Source of the DNA: an uncultured Collinsella sp.
Lineage (GTDB): Bacteria > Actinomycetota > Coriobacteriia > Coriobacteriales > Coriobacteriaceae
Length of the DNA stretch: 64,000 bases
Assembly: GCA_958421275.1 (NCBI GenBank)
Contig: CATZLI010000007.1
Span: 62,001-126,000 of the forward strand
Reading direction: 5' to 3'
In this document: positions 42,170 through 49,508 of the stretch, one piece after another
Layout: the number at the start of each line of letters is the position of its first letter
Numbering within the stretch: the first letter of the stretch is position 1
Program-made: the position numbers and the translations under genes
Notes under the pieces: model-generated
Databases searched by the model: none
Told to the model about the DNA's origin: nothing
The model's input: the letters and a program-made list of their open reading frames with translations, nothing else

Positions 42170-42357
42170 CCACTTCACAGCTCCGTCACAGGTGTAGCGG
42201 CTTTGTGTGGGCGCGGCACGCGCTGATTGAGCCGCCAGCCGAGGGGCATAAAGCAGTTGAGCGAAAACGGTTTGCCCCTTTGCCGTTCGCTCGAGGATCA
42301 TGTCCCCCTTTTCCGCGGAAACCCCGGCAGTTGCGAAGAGCTGCCGGGGTTTCTGTC
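42170..42357 (+). ncRNA. candidate small RNA ending in an intrinsic terminator
   Basis: This 515-bp gap has no coding frame. GAGCG-AACGG (42259-42270) pairs with CCGTT-CGCTC (42283-42292). At the end AAACCCCGGCAG (42319-42330) pairs perfectly with CTGCCGGGGTTT (42341-42352), a terminator with no gene to terminate on the plus strand. TTGGCA (42142-42147) lies 16 bases from TAGATA (42164-42169), a weak promoter. It does not resemble 6S, tmRNA, RNase P or SRP RNA. Confidence 0.4.
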
Positions 42358-42476
42358 GTTTGTGAGGCTAAGTCGGTACGCAGCGATCGAGACCTTGAGC
42401 CGCAAACCCACCGTGCGCAATGCGCACCGCCGCCAACTTGTGAGCGCGGCAACGCCTTCCCTGCCAAGCCCCGCGC

Positions 42477-42482
42477 TATACT
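42477..42482 (+). promoter_or_regulatory. -10 element just before gluQ
   Basis: TATACT ends 7 bases before the ATG, so transcription would start at or next to the start codon, implying a leaderless mRNA. The -35 region is weak, and no ribosome binding site precedes the ATG. Confidence 0.45.
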
Positions 42483-42489
42483 CATCCGC

Positions 42490-43491
42490 ATGGATATCAA
42501 AACACGCAACATAGCAACGCCCGCCGCGGACGCACCAGCAACGGCAGTGCCCACCCCCGTCGTGGGCCGCTTTGCCCCGTCGCCCTCGGGCCGCATGCAC
42601 TTGGGCAACGTGTTCAGCTGCCTGTGCGCATGGCTTTCGGCCCGCAGCCAGGGCGGCAGCATCGTGCTGCGCATCGAGGACCTGGACGATCGCTGCAAGC
42701 GCCCGGAACTTGCCACTCAATTGATTGACGACCTGGCCTGGCTGGGACTGGAGTGGGACGAAGGCCCCTACTACCAGCACGATCGCCTGGATCTGTACGA
42801 GGACGCCCTGCGCCAGCTGCAAGACGCCGGCCTCACCTATCCCTGTTTTTGCACGCGTGCCGAACTCCACGCCGCGAGCGCGCCGCACGCCAGCGACGGC
42901 ACGCCCATCTACCGCGGCGCCTGCAGAGGTCTTTCTGCTGATGAAATCACCCGCCGCAGTGCCCTGCGTGCTCCGGCCACGCGCCTGCGCGTGCCCACCG
43001 TCGACGACCTCGCCAGCGACGTGATCGAATTCGTGGACCGCACGTACGGAGCCCAATGCGAAGCACTCGCCACCGAGTGCGGTGACTTTTTGGTGCGCCG
43101 CAGCGACGGCGTGTTTGCCTATCAGCTGGCCGTGGTGGTCGACGACGCTGCCATGGGCGTCACCGAGATCGTACGCGGATGCGACCTGCTTGGTTCCACG
43201 CCGCGCCAGATCTATCTGCAACATCTGCTGGGACTGCCCACGCCGCACTACGCGCACATTCCGCTGCTCATGTCATCGGACGGCCGCCGCCTTTCCAAGC
43301 GCGATCGCGATCTGGACCTGGGCGAGCTCCGCACCCGCTTTGGCACACCCGAGGCACTGTTGGGATGGCTCGCCGGGCAAACAGGCATCGCGCCGGACAC
43401 CACGCCGCGCTCTACCGAGCAGCTGGCCGAGCACTTTAGCTGGGATGTTATCCGTACGCATCGGGAAAACATCACTGTAACGGTCAAGTAG
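42490..43491 (+). CDS. gluQ: glutamyl-queuosine tRNA(Asp) synthetase
   Basis: A 333-residue GluRS-like catalytic core without an anticodon domain. It attaches glutamate to queuosine at position 34 of tRNA(Asp). FAPSPSGRMHLGN is the HIGH-type motif. CFCTRAEL and YRGAC provide the zinc ligands, and RRLSKRDRDLDL is the KMSKS-type loop. An N-terminal extension of about 25 residues (TPAADAPATAVPTP) is disordered. The frame remains open upstream, but the chosen Met is just before the fold. It is convergent with the phosphoesterase gene, 15 bp apart. Confidence 0.92.
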   Translation: MDIKTRNIATPAADAPATAVPTPVVGRFAPSPSGRMHLGNVFSCLCAWLSARSQGGSIVLRIEDLDDRCKRPELATQLIDDLAWLGLEWDEGPYYQHDRLDLYEDALRQLQDAGLTYPCFCTRAELHAASAPHASDGTPIYRGACRGLSADEITRRSALRAPATRLRVPTVDDLASDVIEFVDRTYGAQCEALATECGDFLVRRSDGVFAYQLAVVVDDAAMGVTEIVRGCDLLGSTPRQIYLQHLLGLPTPHYAHIPLLMSSDGRRLSKRDRDLDLGELRTRFGTPEALLGWLAGQTGIAPDTTPRSTEQLAEHFSWDVIRTHRENITVTVK

Positions 43492-43506
43492 CCAGCCACC
43501 CCGCCT

Positions 43507-44232
43507 CTACGCAACATCCCAGGGCTGGAGTTCGTCGCCCAGACGAACGATACAGTCGTAGAGCACGGTATGGCGCTCGGCCGGGTTGGCGTCGCGATGA
43601 AAATGGCCGTAGTACCAGCGCTTGAAGTCCAAGCGATCTTCCAGCTCATCGAAAAATGCCGTAAGCCGATCAATGGCGGGGCAATTCCAGCCGGGTGCCG
43701 GATAAAGCGTGGGCGAAAGCATGCGCGTAGAGCAGGTGTGGGTGATCACGTAGTCGACCTTCCAGCCCATGCTCTCGAGCTTTGCCCGCGCCTCCTCAAA
43801 GTTGCGCTCGTCCGGCAGCTCCTGCGGCCACCAGCTGGAATACGGAATGCGGTATTCCTTATCCACGCTCGTGGCGCCGCCCATGGTAAAGATCGTTGAG
43901 CCGTCGAGCTCAAAAACCTCGCCGCGCGTCAGGCGTCGGATGGGCGAGGTGTCCGACAGGCACTGCGTCAGACCGCCGTGCCACAGTTCCATGGGACGCT
44001 CCGCCCAGTGATCGAAACGTTCGTGGTTGCCGTCGACGAACAGCAACGTATAGGGGCGCGACTCCAGCCAAGCGATATCGGCGCATTCCTCGGCAGAGAA
44101 ATCCCACGGAAAGCCAAAGTCGCCCGCGACAATCAGATAGTCGTCGCTCGTCAGGCTATCCCCAAGCTCCCAGTCGCGCAGCTTTTGCATGTCGACGCCG
44201 CCGTGAATATCGCCCGTCACATAGACTGTCAT
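43507..44232 (-). CDS. calcineurin-like metallophosphoesterase
   Basis: A 241-residue phosphoesterase. The metal motifs in order are GDIHGG (7-12), GDFGFPW, GNHE, ITHTCS and YGHFH. The substrate is unknown. The start at 44232 (MTVYVTGDIHGG) lies directly before the first motif with a GGTGAT-type weak site. Confidence 0.88.
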   Translation of the reverse strand: MTVYVTGDIHGGVDMQKLRDWELGDSLTSDDYLIVAGDFGFPWDFSAEECADIAWLESRPYTLLFVDGNHERFDHWAERPMELWHGGLTQCLSDTSPIRRLTRGEVFELDGSTIFTMGGATSVDKEYRIPYSSWWPQELPDERNFEEARAKLESMGWKVDYVITHTCSTRMLSPTLYPAPGWNCPAIDRLTAFFDELEDRLDFKRWYYGHFHRDANPAERHTVLYDCIVRLGDELQPWDVA

Positions 44233-44317
44233 CGGATCACCACTTCCCTGTAAGTCGCTAGCCCACATTCTGCACGATCACTAAGCCAACCGTTCCAGCC
44301 CTTCCATCCCTTAGGGC

Positions 44318-44557
44318 TTACCCCTCGTTCTTCCATCCAAACGGGTCAAGCACCCAAATAACCAGATCGAGCACGCCGCCGGTCATCATGGCGCCGGCAA
44401 GGGCCATGCAAACGTGCAGAGAGGCGGCACTTCGGAGCACGTCGAACGGCCCCAGAACAGCCAGCAGCGCGACCGCCGCGCCGGCAAGGCACAACGCGAG
44501 ACACGGCCCCGCGTCCTTGACGCACTTCTTTGCGAGATGCTTTGCGTTGTCACTCAT
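44318..44557 (-). CDS. small two-helix membrane protein
   Basis: A 79-residue protein. Hydrophobic helices lie at about 19-38 (CLALCLAGAAVALLAVLGPF) and 47-68. A short charged N-terminus has Lys pairs, and it ends DPFGWKNEG. AAGGAG lies 10 bases before the ATG. No family is recognised. It lies 85 bp upstream of the phosphoesterase gene on the same strand. Confidence 0.6.
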   Translation of the reverse strand: MSDNAKHLAKKCVKDAGPCLALCLAGAAVALLAVLGPFDVLRSAASLHVCMALAGAMMTGGVLDLVIWVLDPFGWKNEG

Positions 44558-44769
44558 CGGTATCGAACTCCTTAGAGGGTCATTGTTCAGACGCATGCCG
44601 CCGCGGCAGAGCAGGGCGGCATGGTAAGTGTCACATGCCGTGCGGACATCAATGGAGAAACCGCCTGCTCGACCAACCTTTGACGCCGTTTTGCACCGGC
44701 ACCACATCCCCCGCTATCGAGGTCAAATACCTTTCCCACCGCCGCGCAAAAACTCATCCAACATTAATC
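44558..44769. other. intergenic region without a gene
   Basis: This is the first part of a 353-bp gap between the small membrane protein and the DUF4342 gene. I see no gene or strong hairpin here. The part after the promoter at 44770 has CGCCCGG...CCCGGCG, a small hairpin in the DUF4342 leader. Confidence 0.3.
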
Positions 44770-44797
44770 TTGGCTCAAGAATCGCTTAATCTATAAC
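44770..44797 (+). promoter_or_regulatory. promoter of the DUF4342 / two-component operon
   Basis: TTGGCT (44770-44775), 16-base spacer, TATAAC (44792-44797). The leader to the ATG at 44911 is about 105 nt. Confidence 0.55.
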
Positions 44798-44910
44798 CTG
44801 CACTATAGAGTTCGACCAAGGGCGGGGCGGCGTCACGCAGGCCGCCGAACGCAACGCTCGCGCCCGGGCAGATCGCCCGGCGTCGCGCCCATCGAACGAA
44901 AGGACAGGTC

Positions 44911-45453
44911 ATGGACGACCTCGAAAAAGTTGAAACCATCCGCACCAAGTGCAACGTGAGCTACACCGATGCCAAGGCAGCGCTCGACGCCGCCGGCGGC
45001 AACGTCCTTGATGCCATCATTTGGCTCGAGTCGCAGGGCAAGACCCAGACCACATCGGCGCATGCCGCCACCGAGTCCGCGCCGGTCGATGAGCCCTCTG
45101 CCGAGATGGTCGCCGCACAGGCCGCCTACGAGAAGTCGAGCGAAAAGACCGACTTCTCCAAGAAGATGGACAGCGTGTGGGAGTACCTCAAAAAGCTCTT
45201 CCGTCTGAGCCTGGACACCAAGTTTATCGCCACGCGCCGCGATGCGATCATCCTCAACATCCCCATCCTGATCCCCATCGTCGCGCTGTTTGCCTGGGGC
45301 GCCACGATATGGCTGATGCTGCTTGGCCTGTTCTTTGGTATGCGCTACCGCATCGATAGCGACGGCGACGTGCCCGGCAGCATCAACAACCTGATGGATC
45401 ACGCCGCCGACGCCGCGGACGGCATTAAGCAAAATCTGAACGACGACAAGTAA
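44911..45453 (+). CDS. UBA/TS-N-like + DUF4342 protein
   Basis: A 180-residue protein. The first 45 residues (VETIRTKCNVSYTDAKAALDAAGGNVLDAIIWLES) form a UBA/TS-N-like helical domain like that of elongation factor Ts. A linker and the DUF4342 region follow, then a hydrophobic hairpin (about 115-145, LNIPILIPIVALFAWGATIWLMLLGLFFGM) and a charged C-terminus. The role is unknown. It is 18 bp upstream of a response regulator and kinase, and the three are probably one operon. GAAAGGACAGG precedes the ATG. Confidence 0.82.
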   Translation: MDDLEKVETIRTKCNVSYTDAKAALDAAGGNVLDAIIWLESQGKTQTTSAHAATESAPVDEPSAEMVAAQAAYEKSSEKTDFSKKMDSVWEYLKKLFRLSLDTKFIATRRDAIILNIPILIPIVALFAWGATIWLMLLGLFFGMRYRIDSDGDVPGSINNLMDHAADAADGIKQNLNDDK

Positions 45454-45471
45454 TCGCAGACGGGGGCACGC

Positions 45472-46257
45472 ATGGCACGGATCCTGATCGTAGAGGACGA
45501 GGAGAAAATCGCCCGCTTTGTGACGCTCGAACTGGAGCACGAGGGCTACCAGGTGGAGCACGCCGCCGACGGCCGTACCGCCGTGGACCTGGCACTGGAG
45601 CACGACTACGATCTGATCCTGCTCGATGTATTGCTGCCGCAGCTCAACGGTATGGAGGTGCTGCGGCGCGTCCGCAAGCACAAGGATGTGCCGGTGATTA
45701 TGGTCACCGCGCGCGATGCCGTGATGGACAAGGTGGCAGGGCTCGATGCCGGCGCCGACGATTACCTGACCAAGCCGTTTGCCATTGAGGAGCTGTTCGC
45801 ACGAATCCGCGTGGCGTTGAAGCGCGCGGAGGCCGTGCGGGCGGCTTCGGGCGTTGGCGGCGCCGGCGCCAGGGCGGGTATAGCGGGCGGCGCGGTCGGG
45901 AGCGCCGCTGCGATACCCCCGGCTGACGACTCGGCCAAGACCTCTGCCGTGTCCTCCCCCGCCGCACTCACCGTGGGCTCGGTCGCGCTCGATCCCGACC
46001 GCCGCGAAGTCACGGTTGGCGGCTCGCCCATCGTGCTGACTGCCCGCGAGTTCGACGTCCTCGCCCTGCTTATGGCGCATGCCGAAACCGTGCTCACGCG
46101 CGAGCGCATCGCGCACGAGGCGCTGGGCTACGAATACGTGGGCGACACCAACAACGTCGACGTGCACATCGCGCACCTACGTGCCAAGATCGAGGACGCT
46201 GGCGGCGCCCGCATCATCCAGACCGTGCGCGGGGTGGGCTATGTCTGCCGCGCGTAA
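45472..46257 (+). CDS. OmpR-family response regulator with long linker
   Basis: A 261-residue regulator. The receiver begins ILIVEDEEKIA, has phospho-Asp in LILLDVLLP and Lys in YLTKPFA. The winged helix is LTAREFDVLALLMAHAETVLTR...NNVDVHIAHLRAKIEDAG. The two are joined by about 45 Gly/Ala/Ser-rich residues (121-165) instead of the usual short linker. It overlaps the kinase start by 17 nt. Confidence 0.92.
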   Translation: MARILIVEDEEKIARFVTLELEHEGYQVEHAADGRTAVDLALEHDYDLILLDVLLPQLNGMEVLRRVRKHKDVPVIMVTARDAVMDKVAGLDAGADDYLTKPFAIEELFARIRVALKRAEAVRAASGVGGAGARAGIAGGAVGSAAAIPPADDSAKTSAVSSPAALTVGSVALDPDRREVTVGGSPIVLTAREFDVLALLMAHAETVLTRERIAHEALGYEYVGDTNNVDVHIAHLRAKIEDAGGARIIQTVRGVGYVCRA

Positions 46258-47557
46258 CGCCGAGACCAAGCGCGTCACATCCATCGCCCGCGCCATCAAC
46301 TGGAGCTATATGTGGCGCCGCCTGATGAGCTATGTCTGGCTCGATCTGCTGCTGATGGTGATTGCAGCGGCGATCCTCGTCTATGGATACAACCAGACGC
46401 TGCCCGACAGCGCGTTTACCGCAGGATGGATCCCCGGCGCTACCGTTCACGGCATGTCGCTGACGCCTGCGCGTGGCTGGGACCTGGCCACGCTCACCTA
46501 TACCGTCGAGCTTGCGCGCACCACCAAGACCTTCCCCCTCGCGCAGGACCTCGTCACGCTATGGCCTCTCTACCTTGTCGTTGTAGGTTGGCAGGTCATC
46601 AGCGTGCTCAACATGCTCGGCGGCGCCCGACGCGTACGCCGCACCATGGCACCGCTCAACGATCTGGCCCTGCGCGTGGACGAACTCGGCCGCATGCAAC
46701 TCGCCGGCGGCAAAATGGAAACACTGGAGCAGGCCATCGAGCGCGCAAGCGTCGACTCGCCGAGCGTCACCACCGGCGACGCCGACCTGGCAAGCATCGA
46801 GGTCGCACTCAACCGCCTGCTGCGCCAGATGCAAGAGGCCAAGCTGCAGCAGATGCGCTTTGTCAACGACGCGAGCCACGAGCTGCGCACGCCCATCGCG
46901 GTGATTCAGGGCTACGTGAACATGCTCGACCGCTGGGGTAAGGACGACCCGGACGTGCTGGCGGAGTCCATCGCGTCCCTTAAAGCCGAAAGCGAGCACA
47001 TGCAAGAGCTTGTGGAGCAGCTGCTGTTTTTGGCGCGCGGCGATGCCGGGCGCACGGTCCTGCGGCGCGCGCATACCAACTTGGCTGCACTGGTCAGCGA
47101 GGTATGCGAAGAATCGCAGATGATCGATACCGAGCACACGTATCGGCTGGCTTCTGACGCTGCGCTTGCCAGCGACCCGCGCTGCGACGCGCCCGTCGAC
47201 GTGGCGCTCGTGAAGCAGGCTCTGCGCGTGATCGTGCAAAACGCCGCCAAGTACTCGGATGCGGGAACGACCGTCACATTTGGCATAACGCCGGATGCGG
47301 GCGCGGGCACGATCGACATAAGTGTTGAGGACGAGGGCATCGGCATGAACCAGGAATCCGCAGCTCACGCGTTCGAGCGGTTCTACCGTGCCGACAACGC
47401 GCGCGATGCCGGCGCACAGGGTTCGGGTCTGGGGCTTGCGATCGCCAAGTGGATCGTCGACAGCCACGGCGGCGTCATCGGTGTGACCTCGGTCGAAGGG
47501 GTCGGCAGCCGCTTTACGATTCGCCTGCCGCGGCAGGAAGCCCCTCGGCATAAATAA
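46241..47557 (+). CDS. sensor histidine kinase
   Basis: A 438-residue kinase. Two membrane helices (about 27-48 and 103-122) flank a roughly 55-residue extracytoplasmic sensor. A HAMP-like segment follows, then H-box FVNDASHELRTPIAVIQG, N box VIVQNAAKYSD, and G boxes VEDEGIGM and GSGLGLAIAKWIVDSHGG. It pairs with the response regulator it overlaps. It ends at a strong terminator. Confidence 0.93.
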   Translation: MSAARNAETKRVTSIARAINWSYMWRRLMSYVWLDLLLMVIAAAILVYGYNQTLPDSAFTAGWIPGATVHGMSLTPARGWDLATLTYTVELARTTKTFPLAQDLVTLWPLYLVVVGWQVISVLNMLGGARRVRRTMAPLNDLALRVDELGRMQLAGGKMETLEQAIERASVDSPSVTTGDADLASIEVALNRLLRQMQEAKLQQMRFVNDASHELRTPIAVIQGYVNMLDRWGKDDPDVLAESIASLKAESEHMQELVEQLLFLARGDAGRTVLRRAHTNLAALVSEVCEESQMIDTEHTYRLASDAALASDPRCDAPVDVALVKQALRVIVQNAAKYSDAGTTVTFGITPDAGAGTIDISVEDEGIGMNQESAAHAFERFYRADNARDAGAQGSGLGLAIAKWIVDSHGGVIGVTSVEGVGSRFTIRLPRQEAPRHK

Positions 47558-47589
47558 AGGGATAGGGCCACGCGGCCCTATCCCTTTTT
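47557..47589. terminator. bidirectional intrinsic terminator
   Basis: AGGGATAGGGCC (47558-47569) pairs perfectly with GGCCCTATCCCT (47574-47585), followed by TTTT. It serves the kinase operon and the convergent VOC gene. Confidence 0.92.
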
Positions 47590-47611
47590 GCCAGCTATGG
47601 CAGCTTGTGCG

Positions 47612-47986
47612 CTACTCGCGGCACAGGTGCACGGCGAAACCGGCGAACTCGCGCTTAAAGTACACGAGCTTGGTGCCGCCGTCGGGCAGCAGTACGCGCG
47701 ACTCCTCGTTGACCTCGAGTCCGCGCTCGGCAAACCACCTCTCGGCCGCATCGATGTCGTTGACGGCAAAGCCAATGTGGCCCTTGGTGCCACGACCGTT
47801 CTGCTTCATGACCTCGACCAGCGAATCGTTAAAGTACGAAACCGGGGTCTCGATAACGGGCAGGCCCATCATCGTCGAGAACAGCTCCGCAATCTCCAAG
47901 GCGTCTGCCGGGTCGGCGGCGTTAATGCCCACATGGGCAACGCGCATACCAAAGAGCTCTACCGGATTGGCGTTCTGCTCACTCAT
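47612..47986 (-). CDS. VOC (glyoxalase I-like) protein
   Basis: A 124-residue glyoxalase/bleomycin-resistance fold. Metal-ligand-type residues are seen in RVAHVGINAADP (His) and GHIGFAVNDID, with a C-terminal YFKREFAGFAVHL. The family includes lactoylglutathione lyases and many isomerases; the substrate is unknown. It starts 11 bp after the PTS IIB gene on the same strand, so the two are likely co-transcribed. Confidence 0.82.
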   Translation of the reverse strand: MSEQNANPVELFGMRVAHVGINAADPADALEIAELFSTMMGLPVIETPVSYFNDSLVEVMKQNGRGTKGHIGFAVNDIDAAERWFAERGLEVNEESRVLLPDGGTKLVYFKREFAGFAVHLCRE

Positions 47987-47997
47987 GAAGTCAGCGC

Positions 47998-48285
47998 CTA
48001 CTGTGCCATGACGTCGAGAACGGCCTTCTCGGCAGCGACGCGGTTCATGCCGGTCATGAAGGGCACGCCGCTCACGTACGGGCAGGTGAGGCCCTCGGGG
48101 GCAACGGTGGTGGCGATCAGCAGGTCGGCGCCCTCGTCGCAAACGTCCTTGGCCTCGGAGATGGCGCACTGCACGATCTCGTACTTGTCGGCGTAACCGT
48201 TGGCGTCGAGCAGGGTAGCGACCTTCTGGGCAACGAGCGTGGAAGTAGCAGCGCCAGCACCGCAAGCCAAAACGATCTTCTTCAT
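47998..48285 (-). CDS. orphan galactitol-type PTS EIIB
   Basis: A 95-residue EIIB. The phosphocysteine loop is LACGAGAATSTLV (Cys 8), as in the galactitol/GatB family. No EIIA or EIIC is adjacent. It is paired only with the downstream VOC gene, so it may work with a distant permease or serve as a phosphorylation-linked regulator. Confidence 0.85.
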   Translation of the reverse strand: MKKIVLACGAGAATSTLVAQKVATLLDANGYADKYEIVQCAISEAKDVCDEGADLLIATTVAPEGLTCPYVSGVPFMTGMNRVAAEKAVLDVMAQ

Positions 48286-48448
48286 AGGTAATGTCTCCCT
48301 TCGTGGTTTACTTTAGGTAAGTGTACCGCAGCGAGCGATGGCACTCAGCCTCGATGAGCTTTTATGCCAGTTTGCTTGCGCGCTGCGTATAATACATCTA
48401 GTACGTGTTGTCATACCGCTCGCTTTATGAGCGACTAAGGACCCCAAT

Positions 48449-49072
48449 ATGCCCGATTCCCGCACCCTCTGGACCGCCGTCGTCATCATCTGTATCGCCG
48501 TGTCGGTGTTCTTTAGCGTCAAAAAACGCACCACGTTTAAGCGCCTGCAGCAGCTTATGGCTGCCAAGCAGTGGGACGAGTTCGATCGCTTGCTCGATGG
48601 CAAACTCACCAGCATGCTGTACCCGCGCTATAACCGCGACTACCTGCGCCTGAACTCCTATCTGCTGCGCGAGGACCACAAGCGCGCCGACGAGATGTTC
48701 GATTTGCTGCTGGGACTCAATCTGCCCAAGATGCAGCGCGTCGACCTGGTGATTAAGGCCTTTAACTACTACGTTGGCCAGGAGGACCGCAAAAAATCCA
48801 AGGAGCTCCTGCACGAGATCAAGGGCTTTGAGGGCGGTCAGGCCGAGGCAGTCGCACACGAATGCCAGCTGATGTACGACACGATGATCTTGAAGCGCCA
48901 CAACGACATTCCCGAGCTGGAGCGCATGCTCAAGGAGGCCGGTGACGACAAGGTCAAGAGCTGCCGCCTGGAATACCTGCTGGCCCTGCAGTACAAGAAC
49001 AAGGGCGACGAGGCCAAGTTTGCCGAGTACTTGGAAAAGTCGGGCCGGCACTCGATGGCCGTCAACGCGTAA
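48449..49072 (+). CDS. membrane-anchored TPR-like protein
   Basis: A 207-residue protein. One N-terminal helix (about 8-23, LWTAVVIICIAVSVFF) is followed by a cytoplasmic or extracytoplasmic helical-repeat domain (FKRLQQLMAAKQWDEFDRLLDG, YEKS-like repeats, CRLEYLLALQYKNKGDEAKF). It is probably a scaffold, with no known function. The ATG follows the AAGGACC site. It lies 31 bp upstream of the tRNA gene. Confidence 0.65.
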   Translation: MPDSRTLWTAVVIICIAVSVFFSVKKRTTFKRLQQLMAAKQWDEFDRLLDGKLTSMLYPRYNRDYLRLNSYLLREDHKRADEMFDLLLGLNLPKMQRVDLVIKAFNYYVGQEDRKKSKELLHEIKGFEGGQAEAVAHECQLMYDTMILKRHNDIPELERMLKEAGDDKVKSCRLEYLLALQYKNKGDEAKFAEYLEKSGRHSMAVNA

Positions 49073-49103
49073 CGGACGGCTTGTGCTAGACTTCTAGTCT
49101 CAC

Positions 49104-49188
49104 GGGGGCGTGGCGGAATTGGCATACGCAGGAGACTTAAAATCTCTCGCCGCAAGGATTGTGGGTTCGAGTCCCACCGCCCCTACCA
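49104..49188 (+). tRNA. tRNA-Leu (UAA)
   Basis: An 85-base tRNA. Acceptor GGGGGCG (49104-49110) pairs with CGCCCCT (49178-49184). The anticodon arm GGAGA-CTTAAAA-TCTCT has anticodon TAA at 49138-49140. It has the long variable arm of Leu tRNAs, and T arm GTGGG-TTCGAGT-CCCAC. CCA is encoded (49186-49188). Confidence 0.96.
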
Positions 49189-49199
49189 CGTATTGTTTA

Positions 49200-49238
49200 C
49201 GAGCCCGTGTCCCCCAGGGATGCGGGCTCGTTTCTTTT
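49200..49238 (+). terminator. terminator of tRNA-Leu
   Basis: CGAGCCCG (49200-49207) pairs with CGGGCTCG (49223-49230) and is followed by TTTCTTTT. Confidence 0.88.
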
Positions 49239-49240
49239 GG

Positions 49241-49379
49241 ATGCCGGTGGGACTCGAACCCGCGAGGGGGCGAGCGTCAAGCGGACGCGCAGCGTCCGCA
49301 GCGAGCCGGCGAGGGCGCCGGCAGGCGGCCGAAGCCGGTGCGAATTTGCGCAGCAAATACGCGGACGTCCCACCGCCCC
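49241..49379. repeat. tRNA-proximal composite of small hairpins and a T-arm-like remnant
   Basis: The minus strand at about 49243-49265 reads CGGGTTCGAGTCCCACCGG, like a tRNA T arm but with a broken stem. CGGACGC-GCA-GCGTCCG and ATTTGC-GCA-GCAAAT hairpins follow. GTCCCACCGCCCC (49367-49379) repeats the 13 bases at 49171-49183 of tRNA-Leu. No tRNA can be folded from it. It may be a degraded tRNA or attachment-site remnant. Confidence 0.5.
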
Positions 49380-49437
49380 GCGCTTCAGAAAGTTAACTAA
49401 TTTAGGACTGGCTAAAAAGACTGCTTCGGTCCCTTAG

Positions 49438-49506
49438 AAGTTGCGGTGGAATAGATCCTGTTTATACCGTTTACCAGCTTATTTAGGAACTATTTCACCG
49501 CAACTT
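49438..49506. repeat. REP-like inverted repeat J (AAGTTGCGGTGGAATAG arms)
   Basis: AAGTTGCGGTGGAATAG (49438-49454) and CTATTTCACCGCAACTT (49490-49506) are inverted arms matching at all but one position. The same arms occur at 56182-56250. It ends 2 bp before the Ppx/GppA stop codon. Confidence 0.75.
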
Positions 49507-49508
49507 AT

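Noticed and set aside
42044..42357. 6S RNA, tmRNA, RNase P RNA or SRP RNA
   Set aside because: None of the conserved sequence elements of these RNAs is present; only a generic small-RNA layout is seen.
48005..48265. Upstream extension of the VOC protein through the PTS EIIB gene
   Set aside because: The open frame continues, but the real start is the Met at 47986. The upstream part is an out-of-frame reading of the EIIB gene.
49110..49400. Plus-strand frame that starts inside tRNA-Leu
   Set aside because: It begins within the folded tRNA and runs through its terminator. The product would be a translated tRNA.
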